A DNA stretch of 64,000 nucleotides, taken from JAMXLO01 sp963819855 (GTDB lineage: Bacteria > Pseudomonadota > Alphaproteobacteria > Acetobacterales > Acetobacteraceae). Shown in pieces: positions 44,344-52,758 of this stretch. Where the stretch lies: positions 27,399-91,398 of the forward strand of contig CAWFYC010000019.1 in NCBI GenBank assembly GCA_963819855.1, read 5' to 3'. The notes below the pieces were generated by a model. That model worked only from the letters and a program-made list of their open reading frames with translations. It had not been told where the DNA came from and made no database searches. The first letter of the stretch is position 1. The number at the start of each line of letters is the position of its first letter. The position numbers and the translations under genes are program-made.

Positions 44344-45372
44344 ATGCAACGGATCGATCTGCGTTCTGATACGGTGACACTGCCGTCCGACGCGATGCGT
44401 GCGGCGATGGCGAATGCGCCGGTAGGCGACGATCAGTACGGCGAGGACCCAACGGTGCGCGCGCTGCAGGAGCGAATCGCAGCGCTGCTCGGCAAGGAGG
44501 CGGCGGTCTTCGTGCCCAGCGGCACGATGGCGAACCAGATCGGCCTGAAGCTGCTGACCCGACCGGGCGACGATGTGGTGGTGGGTGACGAGGCGCATAT
44601 CGTCTGGCACGAGTCCGGCGCGGCGGCGGCGAATTCCGGCGTGCAGTTCACCGTGGTCGGTCACGGCGGGCTGTTCACCGCGGCGGACCTGCGTGCGGCG
44701 TTCAAGCCGCCGGGCCACATCATCTTTCCGCCGACCACGCTGGTGACGGTGGAGAACACGCACAACCGCGGCGGCGGCGTGGTGTTCCCGCAGGACGACG
44801 CCGTGGCGATCTGCGCCGCCGCGCGCGAGCTTGGCGTGGCGACGTATCTGGATGGCGCGCGGCTGTTCAACACCGCGGTCGCGACCGGGTGGTCGCTGGC
44901 CGAGTTGGCGGCGCCGTTCGATGTGGTGTCGGTGGCGCTGTCGAAGGGGCTTGGGTGCCCGGTCGGCAGCCTGATCGCCGGTCGCACCGCCGACATGGTG
45001 CGCGCGGTGCGGGCGCGGCGCATGTTCGGCGGCGCGATGCGGCAGTCCGGCATTCTGGCCGCGGCCGGATTGTATGCGCTCGAGCACAACATCGCGCGGC
45101 TGACAGACGACCACGCGAATGCGCGGATCCTTGCCGAACGGCTGGTAGATACGCGGGTGGCGATCGATCTCGCGACGGTGCAGAGCAACATCGTGATCTT
45201 CCGGGTGCCGGAGCCGTTGCCGGACGCCGCGACCGTGGTGCGGCGCGCGCAGGAGCATGGCGTTCTGGTCTCGGCGTTCGCGGTGCGCACGGTGCGTGCG
45301 GTGACGCATCTGAACGTCGATGCGGCACAATGTCGGCATGCCGCGGACGTGTTGGCGAAGGCGGTCGCCTGA
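44344..45372 (+). CDS. ltaE: Low-specificity L-threonine aldolase
   Basis: 342 residues from the ATG at 44344, with AAGGAG upstream. A fold-type I PLP enzyme: IDLRSDTVTLPSDAM, GDDQYGEDPTVRALQERIAALLGKEAAVFVPSGTMANQ, the phosphate-binding and DGARLFN (Asp to the PLP nitrogen), and VSVALSKGLGCPVGS with the Schiff-base Lys. It cleaves L-threonine or beta-hydroxy amino acids to glycine and an aldehyde. Cytosolic. It lies directly behind the NitT/TauT permease and may be in the same transcript. Confidence 0.9.
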   Translation: MQRIDLRSDTVTLPSDAMRAAMANAPVGDDQYGEDPTVRALQERIAALLGKEAAVFVPSGTMANQIGLKLLTRPGDDVVVGDEAHIVWHESGAAAANSGVQFTVVGHGGLFTAADLRAAFKPPGHIIFPPTTLVTVENTHNRGGGVVFPQDDAVAICAAARELGVATYLDGARLFNTAVATGWSLAELAAPFDVVSVALSKGLGCPVGSLIAGRTADMVRAVRARRMFGGAMRQSGILAAAGLYALEHNIARLTDDHANARILAERLVDTRVAIDLATVQSNIVIFRVPEPLPDAATVVRRAQEHGVLVSAFAVRTVRAVTHLNVDAAQCRHAADVLAKAVA

Positions 45373-45450
45373 CCCGATCGCCCACGGGCTGGATCAAGGA
45401 GTTCTTAACCTCGTCGCTGCACACTGTCGGCGCCACGCTGGAGCCGTGCT

Positions 45451-46179
45451 GTGCATTTGCTGGGACTGGAATTCGCCGACCTGGATGCCGAATCGGCGGC
45501 AGCCCTGCTCGCCAGTCGGCGCGAGTCCGCGCCATTCGGCTATGTGACCACGCCGAACGCCGACCACCTGGTGCGACTGCATCGCCGACCGGAACTGGGG
45601 CCGCTCTATCAGAACGCCATGCTGCGACTGCTGGACTCCCGCGTCGTCGCGCTGGCGGCGAGGTTGGTCGGGCTGCCGGTGCCGCAGGTTGCACCGGGGA
45701 GCGATCTCACCGCGCTCCTGCTGCGCCGACACCTGGCGGCGGATGAGCGCATCACCATAGTCGGGCTGTCGCCGTGCTGGTTGCCGCGCCTGGTCGCGCG
45801 CTGCGGTCTGGCGCCGCCGGCCCACTATGATCCGCCGCGTGGCTTCGAGCGTGACCCGGATGCATTACGGACGACGGTGGAATTCGTGGTGTCGCATCCC
45901 GCGCGCTTTATTTTCCTCGCAGTGGGCTCACCTCGGCAGGAGATGCTGGCGGCGGCGATCAAGGCGTCCGGCCGGGCGACCGGCATCGGGCTCTGCATCG
46001 GCGCCAGCCTGGAGTTCATCGCCGGTGTGCAGCCGCGTGCGCCAGTCTGGATGCGGCGCGCCGGGCTGGAATGGCTGCACCGGCTTGGCCGCGATCCTAG
46101 ACGGTTGGCGCGACGCTACCTGCTCGACTGTCCGGCCGTCTTTCCGATGCTGCTGCATGAGCGTGTTGCCCGGCTGTGA
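45451..46179 (+). CDS. WecG/TagA/CpsF family glycosyltransferase
   Basis: 242 residues from a GTG at 45451, with GGAGCC 7 nt upstream. WecG/TagA-family motifs: GYVTTPNADHLVRLHRRPELG, DSRVVALAARLVGLPVPQVAPGSDL, FLAVGSPRQEMLAAAIK, GLCIGASLEFIAGVQPRAPVWMRRAGLEWLHRLGRDPRRLARRY. It transfers a sugar (ManNAcA or ManNAc types in known members) to a lipid-linked intermediate. It converges with the GT2 cluster, its 3' end overlapping the GT2 gene's 3' end by 83 bp, and is part of a surface-polysaccharide locus. Confidence 0.88.
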   Translation: MHLLGLEFADLDAESAAALLASRRESAPFGYVTTPNADHLVRLHRRPELGPLYQNAMLRLLDSRVVALAARLVGLPVPQVAPGSDLTALLLRRHLAADERITIVGLSPCWLPRLVARCGLAPPAHYDPPRGFERDPDALRTTVEFVVSHPARFIFLAVGSPRQEMLAAAIKASGRATGIGLCIGASLEFIAGVQPRAPVWMRRAGLEWLHRLGRDPRRLARRYLLDCPAVFPMLLHERVARL

Positions 46180-47155
46180 TAAACGCACCTATGCACGGGC
46201 CTTCACGCCATGGTCTGATCAACCAGTGTCCACGGTGCGCCGTGTCGTTGACGCGCAGATAGCTGCGTGCAGCCAAGGAATGTCGCCGCACCGGCAGATC
46301 GGATGACATACGGACCGCCGCGGACCAGGCGCGCAGGGTCTGCATCAGCAGACCATTGCGCGCGCCCCTGATCAGATAGAACCCGAAGCGCGGCAGCAGT
46401 GCCGGCCATGCGGCACCCCATTTGCGGGCGATGTAGAGTCGGTTGCGAACGAAATGAAACCAGCGCGTGCCTGACCAGGCGACACGTTGCTCGGCGCTCA
46501 CCCTGTGGCGCACCGCGATGTCGCCGCGATAGCGGATGCGCCAGCTCCGCTCGATGGCGCGCAGGCAGAAGTCGAATTCCTCCCAGCAGAAGAACAGCGC
46601 CTCGTCATAGCCATCCCAGGCGGTGCGGCGGATCGCATGGCCTGCGCCGACAAAGGTGACCGTATCGAATGACTCACCGGAGCGCGGCAGAAGCCGGGAC
46701 GGATAGCCCCATGAGGAAACGTCGTCCGCATCGCACGCGTGCAGTAGTACGCGGCAGCCGACAGCAGCGAGCGTCTTGTCCTCATCGAGTGCGGCAACAG
46801 CACAAGCGAGCGTCGTTTCGTCGGCGAACTCGGCATCGTTGTCCAGACCGAAGATGACCCGGCCATGCCCGAGCGACGAACCGCGATTACGTCCCCCGGC
46901 AACACCATGATTGTGATCCAGCGCCACCAGGGTCGCATCCCCCCGGCCGCCGATTTCGGCCGCAAGCCGGACCAGCACTTCCGATCGCGATCCCTGATCG
47001 ACGATGAACACGTGGCGCGATACGCCGCTCTGAGCCAGCGCCGAACGGATCGCCGCCACCGTCTCGTCCAAACGATCGAGCGACAGTATCACTACATCGG
47101 CGTCATAGGCGTGATCCGGAGGACCCGCGGCGCCGGCGATATGACGGGCGGTCAT
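46097..47155 (-). CDS. GT2 family glycosyltransferase, variant 1
   Basis: 352 residues from the ATG at 47155, with GGGAG upstream and a four-base overlap with the preceding gene. GT-A fold: DADVVILSLDRLDETVAAIRSAL, HNHGVAGGRNRGS, FGLDNDAEFAD (DxD-like metal motif), FFCWEEFDFCLRA (catalytic region). No membrane helix is clear beyond a possible C-terminal segment. The 3' end overlaps the convergent WecG gene by 83 bp. It probably adds a sugar to an envelope polysaccharide. Confidence 0.82.
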   Translation of the reverse strand: MTARHIAGAAGPPDHAYDADVVILSLDRLDETVAAIRSALAQSGVSRHVFIVDQGSRSEVLVRLAAEIGGRGDATLVALDHNHGVAGGRNRGSSLGHGRVIFGLDNDAEFADETTLACAVAALDEDKTLAAVGCRVLLHACDADDVSSWGYPSRLLPRSGESFDTVTFVGAGHAIRRTAWDGYDEALFFCWEEFDFCLRAIERSWRIRYRGDIAVRHRVSAEQRVAWSGTRWFHFVRNRLYIARKWGAAWPALLPRFGFYLIRGARNGLLMQTLRAWSAAVRMSSDLPVRRHSLAARSYLRVNDTAHRGHWLIRPWREGPCIGAFITAGQHAHAAASERRPDSRAGSVAPTV

Positions 47156-48129
47156 TCGCCGCTCCCGATCGCAGGAAGCGACAGATAGGCCAGCCGCTTC
47201 AGTTCCTGCCGTCCCCGCGCGACCTGCTCCAGCACCAGGCCACAGACAAAGGACAGCGACGAACCCAATACCAGACTGGCGGCCAGCAAGGCCGTGGGCA
47301 GCCGCGGCACCATGCCGCCGTGCAGGAACTGCAGCACGACCGGAAGGCCGAGGCCAAGCCCGGCCGTGAACAGCACCGCTCCCGTCAGTCCGAACGATTG
47401 CAGCGGCCGTTCCTGCTTCACCAGCAACATGATCGTGCGCAGGATGCGCAGCCCGTCCGAGACGGTGTGCAGCTTCGATCGCGACCCTGCGCTGCGGCCG
47501 CGATACAGCGTGGCCAACTCGCCGATCGGCATCTTCAGTTCGAGCGCGTGGATGGTGAATTCGGTCTCGGTCTCGAACCCAACGGCGAGCGCGGGAAACG
47601 ACTTGACGAAGCGCCGACTGAACACGCGATATCCCGACAGCACGTCGCTGACACGATTGCCGAACACGCGACACACCAGGAAGCTCAGCACGCGGTTGCC
47701 GATGCGGTGGCCGAGCCGGTAGGCGTCCTGCTCGGTAGGCAGGCGGATTGCGGTCACCATGTCGAGCTGGTTCTCGATCAGTCGGCGTACCATCGTCGGG
47801 GCAGCGGCGGGATCGTAGGTGTCGTCGCCATCGACCAGAACATAGATGTCCGCTTCCACGTCGGCGAACATGCGGCGCACCACGTGTCCCTTGCCTTGCA
47901 GGGATTCGCTGCGCACTATGGCACCGATGCCGAGTGCGGCCTGGCGGGTGCCGTCCGACGAGTTGTTGTCGTATACCAGGATGGTGGCACCCGGCAGGCT
48001 GGCGTGAAATCCGGCGACCACCTTTGCGACGGCAAGTTCCTCGTTGTAGCAGGGGATCAGCACGGCGATGCTAAAGCCGGCAGGGCGGCTGAGCTTGTCG
48101 GGTTCACGAACCGGCAGCGTGTGCAGCAT
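47152..48129 (-). CDS. GT2 family glycosyltransferase with C-terminal membrane helices (DPM/ArnC-like)
   Basis: 325 residues from the ATG at 48129, with GGAAGG directly upstream. GT2 domain: SIAVLIPCYNEELAVAKVVAG, VYDNNSSDGT, LVDGDDTYDP (DxD), FNRVSDVLSGYRVFSRRF-like (GNRVSDVLSGYRVFSRRFVKS). Two C-terminal hydrophobic segments (LTGAVLFTAGLGLGLPVVLQF and LLAASLVLGSSLSFVCGLVLEQV) anchor it. It resembles polyprenyl-phosphate mannosyltransferases and would make a lipid-linked sugar donor. It ends in an ATGA overlap with the next GT2 gene. Confidence 0.85.
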   Translation of the reverse strand: MLHTLPVREPDKLSRPAGFSIAVLIPCYNEELAVAKVVAGFHASLPGATILVYDNNSSDGTRQAALGIGAIVRSESLQGKGHVVRRMFADVEADIYVLVDGDDTYDPAAAPTMVRRLIENQLDMVTAIRLPTEQDAYRLGHRIGNRVLSFLVCRVFGNRVSDVLSGYRVFSRRFVKSFPALAVGFETETEFTIHALELKMPIGELATLYRGRSAGSRSKLHTVSDGLRILRTIMLLVKQERPLQSFGLTGAVLFTAGLGLGLPVVLQFLHGGMVPRLPTALLAASLVLGSSLSFVCGLVLEQVARGRQELKRLAYLSLPAIGSGE

Positions 48130-48148
48130 AATCCTTCCATTCCATCGT

Positions 48149-48859
48149 TCAGTACGCGTTGCGCATGGCGAATACCGGCGTCGCCGTGCGCGCGAGAATG
48201 GCGAGGTCCAGCCACAGCGACCAGGTGGCGATGTATTCCAGATCGGACTCGACGCGGCGGAGCAGCTTCTCCTCGGTATCGGTCTCACCACGCCAGCCGC
48301 GGATCTGGGCGAGGCCGGTGAGGCCAGGCTTCACACGATGGCGCGCGGGATAGTGCGGGGTGACCTGCTCGAACAGCTTGCCGCCGGCGCAGCTGCCCGG
48401 CGCATGTGGTCGCGGTCCGACCAGAGACATGTCGCCGTGCAGTACGTTGAACAGTTGCGGCAACTCATCGAGCGAGGTGTGGCGCAGGAACGCGCCGACC
48501 CGTGTCACCCGCCTGTCGTGCCGCGTGACCTGGGTCAGTCGGCCCGACTCCGGCGGATGATGGCGCATCGTGCGGAACTTCCACATCTCGAAGCCGGCAT
48601 TGCCGAAGCCGATGCGGCGCTGACGGAACAGCACCTCGCCGGGGCTTTCCAGTCCAATCAGCAGGGCAATCACCAGCATGGGAATGCCAAGGACGATCAG
48701 CCCCAGCAGGGCGAACACGATGTCTATGGTTCGCTTGACCGTGCAGCGCCAGCCGCCGATCGGCCAGTACCGAGGTCCGGCATAGGAGATGGGTGGGATG
48801 CCAGGATCGGCGGAGGTCAGCAGGGCCTTGCCGAACGGACTGCCAGCGGGCTGATACAT
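48149..48859 (-). CDS. Sugar transferase (polyprenyl-phosphate glycosyl-1-phosphate type)
   Basis: 236 residues. A bacterial sugar transferase domain (PF02397) without the N-terminal four-helix sensor: one membrane segment (IDIVFALLGLIVLGIPMLVIALLIG) then SPGEVLFRQRRIGFGNAGFEMWKFRTM, TSLDELPQLFNVLHGDMSLVGPRPH, RHRVKPGLTGLAQIRGWRGETDT. It moves a sugar phosphate to undecaprenyl phosphate, the first step of exopolysaccharide or O-antigen synthesis. It precedes the two GT2 genes on the same strand, 19 bp from the next. Confidence 0.9.
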   Translation of the reverse strand: MYQPAGSPFGKALLTSADPGIPPISYAGPRYWPIGGWRCTVKRTIDIVFALLGLIVLGIPMLVIALLIGLESPGEVLFRQRRIGFGNAGFEMWKFRTMRHHPPESGRLTQVTRHDRRVTRVGAFLRHTSLDELPQLFNVLHGDMSLVGPRPHAPGSCAGGKLFEQVTPHYPARHRVKPGLTGLAQIRGWRGETDTEEKLLRRVESDLEYIATWSLWLDLAILARTATPVFAMRNAY

Positions 48860-49035
48860 GATTGCGCCGTGCGCCTGAGCACTGAGGCTGCCGCAATCAG
48901 TTTTGGTTGTGACGTGGCCTGATTAACAACCTTTGCGTGTATTTAGAGCGCAAATAACTGACCGAACGGTTAACGCGGTTAGGAACTCGTGCATGGCTCA
49001 GGGCCGCACGGCGCTGTGGCGACTGGCGGCAGCGG

Positions 49036-49491
49036 TCAGCGGAATACCATCGTGCGGTTCAGGGTGAAGTTCACAAACATGCCTGCGATCGCGCCGGCGG
49101 CCGTGGCATAGACCGGCTGTTCGGCCGCGAGCGCCACGAAGGTGACCAGCAGCGCATAGGTGCCTCGGTTCAGCACCAGTCCGCCGAGGTTGACGACGAG
49201 GAAGCGTGCCCATTGGTGGTGCATCGGACCGCTGCCCAGGCCGCGGAAGGTCCACAGCCGGTTCAGGAGCCACGTCACCGACGCCGCAACGACATACGCA
49301 GCCATGCCTGCCCCGTATAGTCCAAGCGAATGGCGCAGCGCGTAGACCGTTGCGGTGTCGACCAGGAAGCCGACGGTGCCGACTGTGCCGAACATCAGGA
49401 ATTGCACCAGCGCGGCGACCCGCGCCGGCGATGCCAATTGTCGCGCCGGCGGCGGAAGCTGGGTGGCGAGGCGAACGAGCAGTGCGTGCAT
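49036..49491 (-). CDS. GtrA family membrane protein
   Basis: 151 residues, a typical length. Four membrane helices and the GtrA pattern: FLMFGTVGTVGFLVDTATVYAL, YVVAASVTWLLNRLWTF, FLVVNLGGLVLNRGTYALLV, AGAIAGMFVNFTLNRTMVF. GtrA proteins flip or pass lipid-linked sugars in O-antigen/teichoic-acid glucosylation. It is the first gene of the leftward polysaccharide cluster, separated by 176 bp from the sugar transferase. Confidence 0.88.
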   Translation of the reverse strand: MHALLVRLATQLPPPARQLASPARVAALVQFLMFGTVGTVGFLVDTATVYALRHSLGLYGAGMAAYVVAASVTWLLNRLWTFRGLGSGPMHHQWARFLVVNLGGLVLNRGTYALLVTFVALAAEQPVYATAAGAIAGMFVNFTLNRTMVFR

Positions 49492-49650
49492 CGGAGGTCA
49501 GTAGCGAAAGTCGGGCAGCTTTGCCACCGTGCTGGTGTTTCGCTCAGGGCTGAGGCAGGCTAGGGCCCGCCGGCGTTGTGGCCGGTCTGCAACAAAATCG
49601 GCGGTGAGGAGGCTCGGGCGAATGGATCATAAGCGCAAGTCGTCGCGCGT

Positions 49651-49666
49651 TGGCACTCGCCTTGCT
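49651..49666 (+). promoter_or_regulatory. Sigma-54 (-24/-12) promoter upstream of the second peptide importer
   Basis: TGGCACTCGCCTTGCT contains TGGCAC and TTGCT with exactly 10 bases between the GG and GC, matching the sigma-54 consensus at all of the strongest positions. The start site would be near 49677, 45 nt before the ATG of the first permease (49722). No other promoter is evident in this 230-bp gap. Confidence 0.68.
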
Positions 49667-49721
49667 TGGCATTCACCGCACATCCTCGGCCTGATCGCCT
49701 GCTGATCGGAGACGCGACCGT

Positions 49722-50663
49722 ATGCTTGCCTATATCGCGCGACGCATCCTGGCGACCATTCCGGTGATGCTGGTCGTCGCGTTCTTCGTGTTCAGCCTGC
49801 TCTACCTTGCGCCGGGCGACCCGGCAGCGATCATCGCCGGCGACCAGGCCACACCGGCCGATGTGGAGCGCATCCGTGCCTCGCTCGGGCTTGACCGGCC
49901 GTTCCTGGTGCGGTTCGGCGAATGGTTGTGGCAGATCATGCACGGCGACCTCGGCACCTCGATCTTCACCAACCTGCCGGTCAGCCACATGATCGCGCAG
50001 CGTATCGAGCCGACGATGTCGCTGATGGTGCTGACCATCGTGGTCTCGATCGTGGTCGCGATCCCGCTCGGTGTGCTGGCGGCGTGGAAGCATGGCACCT
50101 GGATCGACCGGGCCGTGATGGTGATGGCCGTGTTGGGCTTCTCCGTCCCGGTGTTCGTCATCGGCTATGTACTGGCCTACCTGTTCGCGCTGCAACTCGA
50201 CTGGCTGCCGGTGCAGGGCTTCCACTCGCTCAGCGACGGATTGTGGCCGTTCCTGCGTAACCTGATTCTGCCGACTGTGGCCCTCGGACTGGTCTTCATC
50301 GCCCTGCTGGCCCGGATCACGCGGGCTACGATGCTTGAAGTGCTGAGCCAGGACTATGTGCGAACGGCGAAAGCGAAGGGCGTGGGACAGCGGGCCGTCC
50401 TGTTCGTGCACGCATTGAAGAACGCCGCCGTTCCTATCGTGACCATCGTGGGTATTGGGGTCGCGGGGCTGATCGGCGGTGCCATCATCACCGAAAGCGT
50501 GTTCGCCATCCCGGGGCTCGGCCGGCTCACCGTCGATGCGATCCTGCGGCGGGACTATCCGGTGATTCAGGGCGTCATCCTGCTGTTCAGCTTCACCTAT
50601 GTTCTGGTCAACCTTGCCGTCGATCTGCTCTACACCCTGTTCGATCCGAGGATCCGCTATTGA
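49722..50663 (+). CDS. Peptide-type ABC permease (DppB-like), second system
   Basis: 313 residues from the ATG at 49722, with GGAGAC upstream. Six helices and DppB motifs: IARRILATIPVMLVVAFFVFSLLYLAPGDPAAII, LGLDRPFLVRF, EVLSQDYVRTAKAKGVGQRAV (contact loop), GGAIITESVFAIPGLGRL. First gene of dppBCDF-like 49722-53796, directly under a sigma-54-like promoter. No binding protein belongs to this operon; the candidates are the downstream pair at 59590 and 61198. Confidence 0.92.
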   Translation: MLAYIARRILATIPVMLVVAFFVFSLLYLAPGDPAAIIAGDQATPADVERIRASLGLDRPFLVRFGEWLWQIMHGDLGTSIFTNLPVSHMIAQRIEPTMSLMVLTIVVSIVVAIPLGVLAAWKHGTWIDRAVMVMAVLGFSVPVFVIGYVLAYLFALQLDWLPVQGFHSLSDGLWPFLRNLILPTVALGLVFIALLARITRATMLEVLSQDYVRTAKAKGVGQRAVLFVHALKNAAVPIVTIVGIGVAGLIGGAIITESVFAIPGLGRLTVDAILRRDYPVIQGVILLFSFTYVLVNLAVDLLYTLFDPRIRY

Positions 50664-51568
50664 GCTCCGTAATCACCACACCGGACTACGCGGCTGCACC
50701 TACGCTCGCCGACGTCCTGCCGCCGGCAAGGCATCGCGGCAAGGTGCAGACCTTCATCTACCGCCATCCCACCATCGTAATCGGCGGCGCGCTGCTGCTG
50801 GCGATGATCCTGATGGCGATCCTGGCGCCCTGGCTGGGCACGGTGGATCCGACCGCCCTGGCGCCGGCGAAGCGCACGCGCGAACCGTCCGCGCTCTACT
50901 GGTTCGGCACCGACATGCTGGGACGCGACGTCTACTCGCGCGTGATCTATGGCGCGCGGATCTCGCTCATCGTCGGTTTCTCCGTGGCGGCGATCGCATC
51001 GGCGGTCGGCACATTCATCGGCCTGATCTCCGGGTTCGTCCGCGCGCTCGACATGGTCGTCATGCGCGTCATGGACGGACTGATGTCCATCCCCTCGATC
51101 CTGCTGGCGATCGCGCTGATGGCGCTGACCCGCGCGTCGGTGCAGAACGTCATCATCGCCATCAGTGTCGCTGAATTCCCGCGGGTGTCGCGCCTGCTGC
51201 GCAGCGTGGTACTCGGCCTGCGCGAGCAGCCGTTCGTGGAGGCGGCGACGGCGTCGGGAACGCGGGTGCCGATGATCATCTGGAAACACATTCTGCCCAA
51301 CACGCTGGCGCCGCTGATGGTGAATGCCACATTCATCTGTGCCTCGGCGATGCTCACCGAAGCCGCGCTGTCGTTCATCGGTGCGGGCACGCCGCCGATC
51401 ATTCCAAGCTGGGGCAACATCATGGCTGAAGGCAGGGCGCTCTGGCAGGTGAAGCCGTACATCGTGTTCTTCCCGGCGATCTTCCTGTGCGTCACCGTGC
51501 TGGCGGTGAACCTGCTCGGCGACGGGCTGCGCGACGCGCTTGATCCGCGGATGGCCAAGCGGCTCTGA
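50660..51568 (+). CDS. Peptide-type ABC permease (DppC-like), second system
   Basis: 302 residues from a TTG at 50660, which overlaps the previous stop by four bases (TTGA). DppC features: an N-terminal cytoplasmic arm, GTDMLGRDVYSRVIYGARISLIVGF, EAATASGTRVPMIIWKHILPN (contact loop) and FIGAGTPPIIPSWGNIMAEG. The stop is followed after one base by the first ATPase. Confidence 0.9.
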   Translation: MSSVITTPDYAAAPTLADVLPPARHRGKVQTFIYRHPTIVIGGALLLAMILMAILAPWLGTVDPTALAPAKRTREPSALYWFGTDMLGRDVYSRVIYGARISLIVGFSVAAIASAVGTFIGLISGFVRALDMVVMRVMDGLMSIPSILLAIALMALTRASVQNVIIAISVAEFPRVSRLLRSVVLGLREQPFVEAATASGTRVPMIIWKHILPNTLAPLMVNATFICASAMLTEAALSFIGAGTPPIIPSWGNIMAEGRALWQVKPYIVFFPAIFLCVTVLAVNLLGDGLRDALDPRMAKRL

Positions 51569-51569
51569 G

Positions 51570-52559
51570 ATGGCGCTGCTGGAAGTCGATAACCTGCAGA
51601 CGCATTTCGCCACACCCGACGGTGTGGTGCGCGCGGTGGAAGGGGTTTCGTTCCACGTCGAGGCCGGCGAGACGCTCGGCATCGTCGGTGAGTCAGGCTG
51701 CGGCAAATCGGTTACCGCGATGTCGATCCTGCGGCTGATCCAGGAACCGCCCGGCAAGATCGCCGGAGCGATCCGCTTCGAGGGTCGCAACCTGCTCGAT
51801 GTCACCGAAGCGGAGATGCGCGACATCCGCGGCAACGCGATTTCGATGATCTTCCAGGAGCCGATGACCAGTCTCAATCCGGTGCTGACGGTGGGCAGGC
51901 AGATCGGCGAAACATTGCAGCTTCACCAGGGCCTGTCGCCGCGTGACGCGGAGAAGCGCGCGGTCGACATGCTGGTGCTGGTGGGCATCCCGGCGCCGCA
52001 GCGGCGGGTGCGGGAGTACCCGCATCAGCTCTCGGGCGGCATGCGCCAGCGGGTGATGATCGCGATGGCGCTGGCGTGCAATCCGAAGCTGCTGATCGCG
52101 GATGAGCCGACGACGGCGTTGGATGTCACCATTCAGGCGCAGATTCTGGACCTGATGCGCGATCTGAAGCAGCGGCTGGGGTCGGCGATCATGTTGATCA
52201 CGCACGATCTCGGGGTGGTGGCCGAGATGTGCCAGCGTGTGGTGGTGATGTACGCGGGGCGCAAGGTCGAGGAAGGCCCGGTCGAGGAGATCTTCGCCCG
52301 TCCGCTGCATCCCTATACCCGCGGACTGCTCGGTTCGGTGCCGAAGCTTGGTTCGTCGCTGGTGGACGGCGGCCGCACCAAGCTGGCGGAGATTCCCGGT
52401 CTGGTGCCGAGTTTGCGTCAGCGGATCGTCGGCTGCGCGTTCGCGGGGCGCTGCCCGATGGCGACCGAGCTGTGCAGCCGCGTCACACCGGCGATCGAGA
52501 CCAAGGCGCGGGAACATCTGGTGGCCTGCCACTACGCCGAGAGGCGCCTCGCGGCATGA
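51570..52559 (+). CDS. Peptide-type ABC ATPase (DppD-like)
   Basis: 329 residues from the ATG at 51570. Walker A GESGCGKSVTAM, Q-loop IFQEPMTSLNPVLTVGRQI, signature LSGGMRQRVMIAMALA, Walker B LLIADEPTTALDV, H-loop ITHDLGVVAEM. The C-terminal oligopeptide region ends with GCAFAGRCPMATELC, the cysteine motif seen in DppD/OppD. The gene is intact, unlike its counterpart at 22167. Confidence 0.93.
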   Translation: MALLEVDNLQTHFATPDGVVRAVEGVSFHVEAGETLGIVGESGCGKSVTAMSILRLIQEPPGKIAGAIRFEGRNLLDVTEAEMRDIRGNAISMIFQEPMTSLNPVLTVGRQIGETLQLHQGLSPRDAEKRAVDMLVLVGIPAPQRRVREYPHQLSGGMRQRVMIAMALACNPKLLIADEPTTALDVTIQAQILDLMRDLKQRLGSAIMLITHDLGVVAEMCQRVVVMYAGRKVEEGPVEEIFARPLHPYTRGLLGSVPKLGSSLVDGGRTKLAEIPGLVPSLRQRIVGCAFAGRCPMATELCSRVTPAIETKAREHLVACHYAERRLAA

Positions 52560-52599
52560 TGGGCGGCTTCGCTTCGTTAACAAGAAACGGCCCCCGGTT

Positions 52600-52674
52600 G
52601 TCATCCCCGCGAAAGCGGGGACCCAGGGCAACCGTACGGACCTCTCCCCGGGCTCCCGCTTGCGCGGGAATGAC
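52600..52674. repeat. Paired palindromic repeat between the two ATPase genes
   Basis: GTCATCCCCGCGAAAGCGGGGACCC at the left and CGCGGGAATGAC at the right are head-to-head copies of the unit also seen at 16151-16261. The left unit has the strong stem CCCCGCGAAAGCGGGG. It separates the DppD-like and DppF-like genes within a single operon and may stabilise or attenuate mRNA. Confidence 0.75.
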
Positions 52675-52758
52675 GACTGGGATTGTCGGTGGCCAGTTTC
52701 GTCGCGTCAGGGTCCGCCGACAGGCTGGTGCGGAACTCGCAATGACACCGGCTTACCG

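Noticed and set aside
41909..44452. 847-residue minus-strand open frame
   Set aside because: Antisense to the amidohydrolase and permease, with no family motif and Arg/Gln-rich composition; a GC-skew artefact.
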